In this document: positions 25,837 to 32,450 of the stretch, piece after piece
How the letters are laid out: each line of letters begins with the position of its first letter
Numbering within the stretch: position 1 is the first letter of the stretch
DNA from: Bacillus sp. HNG
GTDB lineage: Bacteria > Bacillota > Bacilli > Bacillales > Bacillaceae_L
Direction: 5' to 3'
NCBI RefSeq assembly: GCF_003400205.1
Contig: NZ_QUQV01000002.1
Location: forward strand, 310,001 to 374,000
DNA length: 64,000 nucleotides
Position numbers and translations under genes: made by a program
The notes under the pieces: generated by a model
The model's input: the letters and a program-made list of their open reading frames with translations, nothing else
Told to the model about the DNA's origin: nothing
Databases searched by the model: none

Positions 25837-26961
25837 TTATTGAAGTGTTTTTTCTTTTTTCCGAAGTGCTTCTGGGATATATACACAGAATGGTTCGCTC
25901 TCCATGTAATCTCCAGTCATCGCATATGCACGAGAACGTGATCCACCACAGACATGTCTGAATTCACATACCCCACACTTCCCTTTATACTTATCTGGAT
26001 TACGCAGATCTTTAAATATTGGGGATTCACGATAAATTTCTGCTACTGGTGTCTCACGCACATTTCCGGCTTTTACAGGAAGTAATCCACTCGGATACAC
26101 ATCTCCAATGTGAGAAATAAAGACAAATCCATTACCATCGTTTACACCTTGAGGCGCTCTTCCTAGTCCATCAATTTGGCCAGTTTTCCCCTTCATAAGT
26201 GCATCTTCATAGCGAATATGTTTTTCCGTATCCTTCGTCTCACGCAGTTTTGATTGAATCACAACCCGACGATAATGCTGCGCTGCTGTTGTCTTTATAT
26301 CGAATTTAACACGTTTACTTAAATCATATAACCAACGGAAAACCTTTTCGTGTTCAACTGGAGAGATCATATCGGTTTCTTTACCACGACCCGTAGGTAC
26401 AAGGAAAAAGACGCTCCATAACACACAGTCAAGGTCCTCAACCAATTTTGCCATTTCATCTAAGGCATGGACATTATATCTTGAGATGACCGTGTTGATT
26501 TGTATTGGTATTTCAAGTTCGTGTAAATATTTGATGGCTCTCATTGTTAAATCAAAAGAACCTTTTGTTCCCCGAAAATGGTCATGAATTTCTGCAGTTG
26601 GTCCATCTAAGCTAAAAGCCCAACGTGCTAAGCCTACTTCTTTTGCCTTTTGAATGGCTTCCTTTGTAACATTTGGTGTTGCACTTGGTGTCATTGAAAC
26701 ACGGACACCTTTTTTAATCGCATAATCAGCAATATCATATACATCAGGGCGCATTAATGGGTCCCCACCTGTGAACACTAGCATTGGATTATTCATCTCA
26801 TATATTTGGTCAATTAACTTTTTACCCTCTTCAAAAGAAAGTTCTCTAGGGTCTCTCGTATATTGTGCTTCTGCACGGCAATGTAAACATTTTAATTGGC
26901 AAGCTCTTGTAAGTTCCCAAATAACAATAAATGGGTCTTTATTATAGTCTCTTTCAAACAT
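25837..26961 (-). CDS. Radical SAM/SPASM protein, AhbD/NirJ-like
   Basis: A 374-residue protein. The radical SAM cluster is Cys21-x3-Cys25-x2-Cys28 (RACQLKCLHC), followed by the SAM-binding GGDPLMRPDV. The C-terminal SPASM region has CGVCEFRHVCGGSRSRAYAMTG and a last Cys in SEPFC for an auxiliary Fe-S cluster. It resembles haem-modifying enzymes (AhbD, NirJ) and the TIGR04053-type Bacillus proteins. The substrate is unknown. ATG 26961 follows GGAGG by 8 nt and is preferred over an in-frame ATG 30 bp earlier. An FNR-like box lies upstream. Confidence 0.85.
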   Translation of the reverse strand: MFERDYNKDPFIVIWELTRACQLKCLHCRAEAQYTRDPRELSFEEGKKLIDQIYEMNNPMLVFTGGDPLMRPDVYDIADYAIKKGVRVSMTPSATPNVTKEAIQKAKEVGLARWAFSLDGPTAEIHDHFRGTKGSFDLTMRAIKYLHELEIPIQINTVISRYNVHALDEMAKLVEDLDCVLWSVFFLVPTGRGKETDMISPVEHEKVFRWLYDLSKRVKFDIKTTAAQHYRRVVIQSKLRETKDTEKHIRYEDALMKGKTGQIDGLGRAPQGVNDGNGFVFISHIGDVYPSGLLPVKAGNVRETPVAEIYRESPIFKDLRNPDKYKGKCGVCEFRHVCGGSRSRAYAMTGDYMESEPFCVYIPEALRKKEKTLQ

Positions 26962-26989
26962 GAGGCAAACCTCCTTTTTTAATGTCCAC

Positions 26990-27032
26990 ATTTTAACACT
27001 ATAAAAAAGTGAAGAATGTGAGGTACATCACA
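26990..27032 (-). promoter_or_regulatory. FNR-like box 5 with -10, radical SAM gene promoter
   Basis: Perfect TGTGAGGTACATCACA at 27017-27032. The -10 predicted by a -41.5 centre is 26990-26995, which reads TAAAAT on the minus strand. Confidence 0.78.
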
Positions 27033-27105
27033 GGTTAAGGAGGTGTTTGAAAATGTTCACAATTAGAAATATGATATGAGGTGTTCAAATTAATGTGAAG
27101 AAAAG

Positions 27106-27399
27106 TTACATGTAATTGAGGGTTAAAACAATGGCTACAAGTAAATTTGGAGCCCCCAAGAGGAAAAATAGATAGGAATATCGAATTCTTTTTTTGCGGT
27201 CTCGTTTGGTTTCGGTGTAGTAATTTGCTCTTGCCCGATCTCCACTGATAAAAGAATCAGAAACGATTCCCGCAAGCAGGAAACAAATAATCCCAAGTGT
27301 CCCAGAAATAACTGAATATGTTTCAAATTGTCGAGTAGACAAACCAATGATTAGTAGAAGTCCAGAGGTTAAAATACCTAAAACTAAGCCTACTCTCAA
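27106..27399 (-). CDS. DUF5316 family small membrane protein
   Basis: A 97-residue protein with four hydrophobic stretches: LVLGILTSGLLLIIGLS, VISGTLGIICFLLAGI, a basic middle section RANYYTETKRDRKKRIRYS, and YLFFLLGAPNLLVAIVLTL. It matches my memory of DUF5316. GGAGGG precedes the ATG. It stands alone between the radical SAM gene and mobA on the same strand. Function unknown. Confidence 0.65.
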   Translation of the reverse strand: MRVGLVLGILTSGLLLIIGLSTRQFETYSVISGTLGIICFLLAGIVSDSFISGDRARANYYTETKRDRKKRIRYSYLFFLLGAPNLLVAIVLTLNYM

Positions 27400-27490
27400 A
27401 CATGATCCCTCCTTTTCAAAATATCTAGTTTTATTCCTATTTTATCGTACTTTTCTGATAATTATGATTGTGTTAAGTAAAATTAATTAA

Positions 27491-27526
27491 GAAAGCCAAT
27501 TGACTATGGTTGTTAAATTGGCTTTT
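27491..27526 (-). terminator. Terminator at the 3' end of mobA
   Basis: AAAGCCAATT / AATTGGCTTT with a 14-nt loop and a short T run (minus strand). It overlaps the last codons of mobA. Confidence 0.65.
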
Positions 27527-28118
27527 GCTGTACTTTTTTATATTCATTTTGGTCATTGATATTTTCAAATTCCATTCCTTTAAGTTGAAGGTCATGGTTG
27601 GTTACGAATTTAACATTGCAAGCGTCTAATAAATCGCTCATTTTAAAATGTTGAATTTTTAGCAACTTTTCTATTCTCTTTGCAACCCTACTGTGGTAAA
27701 CAGCGATTAAGGGCTGTTGGCGATCATTGATAACCGGAACGACAGCATCAATCCTTTGGTCATTTGTATAAGTGATTAGTTGCTTCACAAGTTCATTAGT
27801 CACAAAAGGGGTGTCACAAGGTAAAACAACAAACCAATCTGACGGTACTTTTTGCATGGCGGTGAGCATACCAGCAAGCGGCCCATTCCCTTTATATTCA
27901 GGTAAATCCTGAATTACCTCTACTGAGGTTTGATGTTGAAATTGTCTTACTAATGTGGGATGACTTACAATAATAAGCTTTCTCACATTCCCCTCCAACG
28001 CCTCGATAGCATATTCATAAAAGAATTTACGATGAAGTTTGGCAAACGCTTTATGGCTCCCAAACCTTCTTGACTCTCCACCGGCTAAAAGGATACCTGC
28101 GATTTTTGATTGATCCAT
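27513..28118 (-). CDS. mobA: Molybdenum cofactor guanylyltransferase
   Basis: Transfers GMP to Mo-molybdopterin to form the guanine dinucleotide cofactor used by nitrate reductase and formate dehydrogenase. The 201-residue protein starts MDQSKIAGILLAGGESRRFG, the nucleotide-binding signature, and has WFVVLPCDTPFV. I use the ATG at 28118, with AAGGAAG 7 nt upstream, and not the longer frame. Its partner mobB lies in the moeA operon 10 kb away. It probably shares the transcript of the DUF2249 gene about 150 bp upstream. Confidence 0.92.
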   Translation of the reverse strand: MDQSKIAGILLAGGESRRFGSHKAFAKLHRKFFYEYAIEALEGNVRKLIIVSHPTLVRQFQHQTSVEVIQDLPEYKGNGPLAGMLTAMQKVPSDWFVVLPCDTPFVTNELVKQLITYTNDQRIDAVVPVINDRQQPLIAVYHSRVAKRIEKLLKIQHFKMSDLLDACNVKFVTNHDLQLKGMEFENINDQNEYKKVQQKPI

Positions 28119-28267
28119 CTTGAAACTTCCTTTTACTTTTTTCATCATAGTAGCACGAAAGGAACAGTCTTCCAAATAAAACTTTTCCAATTATAAAAAA
28201 AGATGCAGACTACGCCGTAAATTGACATTGCCTACACCTTTCTCGATATTAGTATCCTGATTAATTT

Positions 28268-28498
28268 TTATTTTTTTCCGATTGCAACGCGCCATACATC
28301 AGGGCCTTGTTCAAGGTATTCCCAAGTGAATTCATTATCGCGTTCCATCATGAATTGATATTGGAGTGGTCGTGGATCATGGTCATTTGTTAGCTCCATG
28401 ATTTCACCTGGTTGCAAACTATCAAATGTTCTAAAAATTGTAGGGTGCTTATCCTTCGGTGCGTAATCTGGTGCATTTACTTTTGCTGCAAATACCAT
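28268..28498 (-). CDS. DUF2249 family protein (1)
   Basis: A 76-residue protein with the DUF2249 pattern: TIFRTFDSLQPGEIMELTNDHDPRPLQYQFM and an aromatic C-terminal half FTWEYLEQGPDVWRVAIGKK. DUF2249 is found in many anaerobic or NO-related clusters but has no agreed function. RBS AGGAGG is clear. An FNR-like palindrome and a well-placed -10 lie upstream. One of three DUF2249 genes within 2 kb. Confidence 0.85.
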   Translation of the reverse strand: MVFAAKVNAPDYAPKDKHPTIFRTFDSLQPGEIMELTNDHDPRPLQYQFMMERDNEFTWEYLEQGPDVWRVAIGKK

Positions 28499-28529
28499 AT
28501 TAACATTCCTCCTTTTGTTTTATGGGTCC

Positions 28530-28572
28530 ATTGTATCTAGTCTCTTCAGTAATTGTAGTGAAACTTATCACT
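28530..28572 (-). promoter_or_regulatory. FNR-like box 6 with -10, DUF2249(1)/mobA promoter
   Basis: AGTGAAACTTATCACT at 28557-28572, with matching arms AGTGA/TCACT. The -10 predicted by a -41.5 centre (28530-28535) reads TACAAT on the minus strand. Confidence 0.7.
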
Positions 28573-28701
28573 ATGTACGTATGTTTTTAATCATATGTCT
28601 AAAAAAATATGCGATAATGATAGAGAATCTTTAAACGCCACGTAAACATCTTGTTATACCTCATGAATTGTGGAGTCCAAAAGAATTAACGGGGTGAAAA
28701 G

Positions 28702-28839
28702 ATGAAAGAATTTGTTGGTACATGTAAGGAATGTGAGAAAGAAATTTATTGTTTAGATGGATTTATTAATGGTGTTGTTTTAGATGATAAAAATGGAATA
28801 CTTTGCTTTGATTGTGCCGAAGAAAAACAAGTTGACTAA
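28702..28839 (+). CDS. Small CxxC...CxxC zinc-ribbon-like protein
   Basis: A 45-residue protein starting MKEFVGTCKECEKEIYC and ending GILCFDCAEEKQVD. Two Cys-x2-Cys pairs (CKEC and CFDC) about 27 residues apart can bind one zinc or iron. GGGGTGAAAAG precedes the ATG. A strong terminator follows. The family is not recognised, and a redox or metal-binding role is a guess from the motif and location. Confidence 0.7.
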   Translation: MKEFVGTCKECEKEIYCLDGFINGVVLDDKNGILCFDCAEEKQVD

Positions 28840-28866
28840 GTTAGGAGAATTTCTCCTAGCTTTTTT
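28840..28866 (+). terminator. Terminator after the zinc-ribbon gene
   Basis: TTAGGAGAA / TTCTCCTAG hairpin followed by CTTTTTTT. Confidence 0.85.
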
Positions 28867-28906
28867 TGTGTCTATTTTTTAAACATTGATTTTGTTTCTT
28901 ATCACC

Positions 28907-28948
28907 TATGATGTATATCACAGTTTTAAAAACAAGGATTGCTACACT
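28907..28948 (+). promoter_or_regulatory. FNR-like box 7, second Crp/Fnr gene promoter
   Basis: TATGATGTATATCACA at 28907-28922. The hexamer TACACT at 28943-28948 is within 1 bp of the class II position. Confidence 0.5.
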
Positions 28949-28997
28949 AAATACAGAGTTGCCTAAGGTAATGTAAATCAAATAAGGAGTGAGCAAG

Positions 28998-29687
28998 ATG
29001 GGGATAACATCCATTCGTGAACAATTGAAAGGAGTTCCCTTGTTTCGGGAATTAACCTCGGAAGAACTTGATCCAATTGTTGAAATTTCACAGTCTCGTT
29101 TATATAAACAAAAGATGTTTATTTTTATGCAAGACGATCCACTTGATCGTGTGTTTTTCATTCAATCCGGAAAGGTAAAAATTTATAAATCTGATATGCA
29201 CGGGAAGGAACAGATTGTATCCGTACTTGAAGCAGGAGAAATGTTTCCACATGCTGGATTTTTTCGAAAAGGTGGGTATCCTGCACATGCAGAAGTAATT
29301 GAGGAATCGAACATTATCTACACCCCCATTGATCGATTTGAAGAAATATTACTAAAAAATCCTGAGCTTTGCATCAAAATTTTTAAAGTGTTAGGTGAAA
29401 AAATCATCGACCTTCAAAAGCGACTGGAGGAACAAATCCTACTAAATACACAAGAACAAATTATCATGCTTTTACTTCGTTTATGTAGAAGCAACGGAGA
29501 AAAGATCGACAATCGCTTTAAGCTAACTACTCAATTTACAAATCGTGAACTTGCTAACATGATTGGTACAACACGTGAATCAGTAAGCCGGACAATTTCA
29601 GTATTGAAGAAGAAACATATCGTAGACATGACTCCTGATGGATATTACCTATTGGATCATATGAAGCTACATGATGAGATTTTTTAG
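28998..29687 (+). CDS. Crp/Fnr family transcriptional regulator without Fe-S cysteine cluster
   Basis: A 229-residue regulator with a beta-barrel effector domain (MFIFMQDDPLDRVFFIQSGKVKIYK), a dimer helix and a C-terminal winged helix (FTNRELANMIGTTRESVSRTISVLKKKHIV). It has only isolated Cys residues and no clustered set like that of the Fnr at 25 kb. It could be an ArcR-like or a DNR-like (haem, NO) regulator, and nothing decides which. AAGGAG precedes the ATG at 28998. Confidence 0.85.
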   Translation: MGITSIREQLKGVPLFRELTSEELDPIVEISQSRLYKQKMFIFMQDDPLDRVFFIQSGKVKIYKSDMHGKEQIVSVLEAGEMFPHAGFFRKGGYPAHAEVIEESNIIYTPIDRFEEILLKNPELCIKIFKVLGEKIIDLQKRLEEQILLNTQEQIIMLLLRLCRSNGEKIDNRFKLTTQFTNRELANMIGTTRESVSRTISVLKKKHIVDMTPDGYYLLDHMKLHDEIF

Positions 29688-29732
29688 CCCCCCCAAAGGA
29701 AATGGTGATTTCACTTCATTTTTTCTGATACT

Positions 29733-29775
29733 TGTGATTCAAGTCACATCGTTTCTCATTGAAAATGATTATCAT
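29733..29775 (+). promoter_or_regulatory. FNR-like box 8 with -10, DUF2249 operon promoter
   Basis: Perfect TGTGATTCAAGTCACA at 29733-29748. The -10 predicted by a -41.5 centre (29770-29775) reads TATCAT. Confidence 0.78.
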
Positions 29776-29779
29776 TAAG
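29761..29779 (+). promoter_or_regulatory. Putative Fur box over the DUF2249 operon -10
   Basis: GAAAATGATTATCATTAAG matches the 19-bp Fur consensus GATAATGATTATCATTATC at 16 positions. It covers the -10 hexamer, so Fe-Fur would repress. Confidence 0.65.
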
Positions 29780-29810
29780 TTATAACCGTTATATAAGGGG
29801 GATATCAATC

Positions 29811-30050
29811 ATGGATTCAAAAGTTGTAGAAGTAGATGTTAGGGAAGATCTTAAAAATAAAATTGAGCCTTTTCAAAAGATTATGGAGGCGATTAAACCT
29901 TTACAGGATGGAGATATATTCATATTACACGCACCTTTTAAACCGACTCCTTTATTTCCAATTTTAAAAGTAAAAGGATTTTCAAATGAGGCAGAGCAAA
30001 TTGATAAAAAACATTGGAAGGTTACCTTTACAAAAAGAGGTGACAAGTAA
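29811..30050 (+). CDS. DUF2249 family protein (2)
   Basis: A 79-residue protein: VEVDVREDLKNKIEPFQKIMEAIKPLQDGDIFILHAPFKPTPLFPIL, then a charged C-terminus. It has the DUF2249 layout of an Asp-x-Arg start, a helix, and a PxPL turn. AAGGGGGATATC precedes the ATG. The next DUF2249 gene overlaps its stop, so the two may form a complex. First gene of the FNR/Fur-controlled operon. Function unknown. Confidence 0.83.
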   Translation: MDSKVVEVDVREDLKNKIEPFQKIMEAIKPLQDGDIFILHAPFKPTPLFPILKVKGFSNEAEQIDKKHWKVTFTKRGDK

Positions 30051-30256
30051 TGCAATTAGATAATCGAGGTCTTGAGCCTCCTACTCCAATGATGAGGACA
30101 TTGAAAGCTCTCGAAAAATTAAATAAAGGCGACACTCTGACGATTATCAATGATCGCCGACCGATGTTCTTGTATGAACAGCTGGATGAATTAGGCTACA
30201 AACATACGACAGAACCACATCCTGATGGCGGCTTTCAAATTGAGATTACGAAGTAA
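30050..30256 (+). CDS. DUF2249 family protein (3)
   Basis: A 68-residue protein, MQLDNRGLEPPTPMMRTLKALEKL, then GDTLTIINDRRPMFLYEQLDELGYKH. This is a typical compact DUF2249, with the RGLEPPxPM start and the Arg-Arg-Pro turn. Its ATG overlaps the stop of the previous gene (TAATG). It is followed 14 bp later by the oxidase-like membrane protein gene. Confidence 0.85.
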   Translation: MQLDNRGLEPPTPMMRTLKALEKLNKGDTLTIINDRRPMFLYEQLDELGYKHTTEPHPDGGFQIEITK

Positions 30257-30270
30257 GGAGCTGCTTGTTA

Positions 30271-31512
30271 ATGATGCCTCAATTATCAAATGAAACAGAT
30301 ATAAGGCTGCCACTTTCCTTTATTATCTTTAGTGTTGTGGCCTTGGTCACATCTCAGGTAATCCTGTTATTTAATGGACATGTGGTCATTGATGGGAATT
30401 TTCGCACCTTTCCCCTCCTTTCGTCTGCCCATTTATTGATTTTAGGATGGGCCTTAATGGTTGCGATGGGAGCCATGTACCAGCTTGTGCCAGTAGCCTT
30501 TTTAACGCCAATTTGGAGTGAAAAGTTTGGGTTTGTTCAATTTTGGGTAACAGCAATAGGGTTTGGTGGTTTTGGAATCACCCTTTCCTTCTCACCAACT
30601 TTGTCTATTTTTACAGGGTCACTTGCTGTTACTGGTATATTGCTATTTCTCGTACAAATGTTTATGACGATGAAAAAGCAAGCCAAGAAGAATATTTTAA
30701 CTTTATTTGTTGGTAGTGCTCTCATTTGCTTACTACTCACAATCACACTTGGAATTCTATTAATTGTCAATCTAGGAGCTGGAATCGCAGATTTAAATCA
30801 TCTTGCTGTATTAAAAAGTCATATTTTACTTGGAATTGCAGGATGGTTTACATTTTTAATTTTCGGTTTTTCCTATAAAATGGTCCCTATGTTTTCGTTA
30901 GCACATGGCTTTTCAATGAAACCCGCTAGATGGGTCTATATCGTGTATGGCATTGGCCTTATTGTTACTATTAGCAGCTTTATAACTGAGAAAAACATGT
31001 TATTACAGGCAGGGATGAGCATACTGTTTGCAGGATTCGCTCTTTTTTCTTACCACATTACAACGATTATCAAGGTAAGATTGAAGAAAAAGCTGGATAA
31101 ACCATTTACATTTTCATTAATTGCAATTGGATTTGGCTTAGTGATTCACTTTTTCGGAGCGATCCTTTCATTCCTACCAGGTTATTATCAGATGTATGGT
31201 ATACTTATTTTTCTTTACCTCTTCTTGTGGATTGCAAACAGCATTCTTGGCTACTTATATAAAATTATTCCTTTTCTGTGGTGGACACACAGGTACAGTA
31301 AGCTTATTGGAAAAAGAGATGTACCGACTTTAAAACAAATGATTGATGAAAAACTGGCAATTCCGATTTTTTCTTGCTTTGTTGCTGGTTGTCTTATCGT
31401 CGTTTTATCGATAGCATTCGGGCAATTGCTTATTTTTTCGATTGGCCAAAGCCTAGTACTTGCTTCAACTTTATTTTTCAGTTATAGCATTATGAAGGTA
31501 CTTTTTAAATAA
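30271..31512 (+). CDS. Haem-copper oxidase subunit I-like / NnrS-like 12-TM membrane protein
   Basis: A 413-residue integral membrane protein with about 12 helices. His residues lie in positions that suggest haem or metal ligands: SSAHLLILGWALMVAMG, LKSHILLGIAGWF, VIHFFGAILSF and WWTHRYSK. It lacks an HPEVY-type motif and has no subunit II partner, so it is not a normal oxidase. Related Bacillus proteins are annotated as cbb3-like or NnrS-like. Start codons TTG 30265 and ATG 30271 are both possible behind TAAGGAG. It follows two DUF2249 genes and precedes a DUF59 gene in one operon. Confidence 0.75.
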   Translation: MMPQLSNETDIRLPLSFIIFSVVALVTSQVILLFNGHVVIDGNFRTFPLLSSAHLLILGWALMVAMGAMYQLVPVAFLTPIWSEKFGFVQFWVTAIGFGGFGITLSFSPTLSIFTGSLAVTGILLFLVQMFMTMKKQAKKNILTLFVGSALICLLLTITLGILLIVNLGAGIADLNHLAVLKSHILLGIAGWFTFLIFGFSYKMVPMFSLAHGFSMKPARWVYIVYGIGLIVTISSFITEKNMLLQAGMSILFAGFALFSYHITTIIKVRLKKKLDKPFTFSLIAIGFGLVIHFFGAILSFLPGYYQMYGILIFLYLFLWIANSILGYLYKIIPFLWWTHRYSKLIGKRDVPTLKQMIDEKLAIPIFSCFVAGCLIVVLSIAFGQLLIFSIGQSLVLASTLFFSYSIMKVLFK

Positions 31513-31523
31513 AGGGGAGAAAG

Positions 31524-31829
31524 ATGATGGAATTAAAAGAGAAAATCCTTGAACAATTAAAACAAGTAATTGACCCTGAATTAAATATTAATGTTGTTGA
31601 TTTAGGACTTATATATAAAATCGATATAAAAGAAAATATGAATGTTTATATTGAAATGACACTAACTACACCTGGCTGTCCCCTCCATGATAGTATTACA
31701 AGCGGTGTAAAGCATGCAGTCGCTTACCTTGACGAGGTAAATGATGTCGAGGTATTAATGGTTTGGCACCCTGCTTGGTCACCTGATCGCATGTCAGAAG
31801 AAGCCATGAAGCAATTACGTGGCTATTAA
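31524..31829 (+). CDS. DUF59/MIP18 family metal-sulfur cluster factor (1)
   Basis: A 101-residue protein with the family core VIDPELNINVVDLGLIYKIDI and the Cys-containing TLTTPGCPLHDSI, ending VWHPAWSPDRMSEEAMKQLRGY. SufT/PaaD/YitW-type proteins take part in Fe-S or other metal-centre assembly. AAAGGGGAG precedes the ATG pair at 31524. It is a divergent paralogue of the gene at 32092 and is separated from it by a family A repeat. It is the last gene of the DUF2249 operon. Confidence 0.88.
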   Translation: MMELKEKILEQLKQVIDPELNINVVDLGLIYKIDIKENMNVYIEMTLTTPGCPLHDSITSGVKHAVAYLDEVNDVEVLMVWHPAWSPDRMSEEAMKQLRGY

Positions 31830-31869
31830 TGCAGAGCATTTCACTTTCTTCCGATGTTTCGTTATACTT

Positions 31870-32051
31870 AAGAAAAGCGCAAGGCGCCTTGGTAGCAGAA
31901 CATCGACTAACTACCGCCACGTCCTGTGGCGAACGTCGATGTCAGCACTTCCTGTGCAAGTCAAGCATAAGACGAGCGCTGACAGAAGGTGTTTTTTACC
32001 TTCAGAAGCGATTGGCTTATGACCTCGAGCCGATGACGCCTGGAGCTAGAC
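31870..32051. repeat. Intergenic repeat family A, copy 2
   Basis: About 182 bp, AAGAAAAGCGCAAGGCGCC to GACGCCTGGAGCTAGAC. It shares both ends and the CATAAG...CTTATG hairpin arms with copy 1 at 6461. It carries an extra inner module with CCAC-gtcct-GTGG and GCAC-ttcct-GTGC, which also occurs in family B copy 1. Confidence 0.82.
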
Positions 32052-32091
32052 ACCTCTTAAATAAGCTATTTCTCGAAAGGAGAGTTAACAA

Positions 32092-32400
32092 ATGGATGAA
32101 GCTTTAAAAGAAAATATAATGGGGGCACTTGAACAGGTAGTGGACCCTGAATTAGGAATTGATATTGTAAACTTAGGACTTGTTTATGATGTGGATATGA
32201 ATGACGAAGATGTAGCGCAAGTTACAATGACTCTAACATCAATGGGATGCCCACTTGCTGGAACAATTGCAATGGACGTTAAACGTGTACTCACAGAATT
32301 ACCAGAAGTCAAGGACGTAGACGTGAATATCGTTTGGAATCCACCTTGGAACAAAGATATGATGAGCCGTTACGCAAAAATAGCATTAGGAATTAGATAA
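32092..32400 (+). CDS. yitW: DUF59/MIP18 family metal-sulfur cluster factor (YitW)
   Basis: A 102-residue protein: VVDPELGIDIVNLGLVYDVDM, TLTSMGCPLAGTIAMDVK and VWNPPWNKDMMSRYAKIALGIR. Length and neighbours (yitV, yitU) match B. subtilis yitW from memory. GAAAGGAG precedes the ATG. A strong terminator follows. The family supports Fe-S cluster assembly, but the client proteins are unknown. Confidence 0.9.
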   Translation: MDEALKENIMGALEQVVDPELGIDIVNLGLVYDVDMNDEDVAQVTMTLTSMGCPLAGTIAMDVKRVLTELPEVKDVDVNIVWNPPWNKDMMSRYAKIALGIR

Positions 32401-32412
32401 ACCGATTTGAAA

Positions 32413-32450
32413 AGAACGTGTCGATTAAACTTCGACACGTTCTCTTTTTT
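32413..32450. terminator. Terminator between yitW and yitV
   Basis: AGAACGTGTCGA / TCGACACGTTCT perfect 12-bp stem with a 7-nt loop and a TTTTTT tail on plus. The minus strand can use it less well. Confidence 0.9.

Noticed and set aside
28268-30256. The three DUF2249 genes as one split gene
   Set aside because: Each has its own start, ribosome site and complete domain, and one is on the opposite strand.
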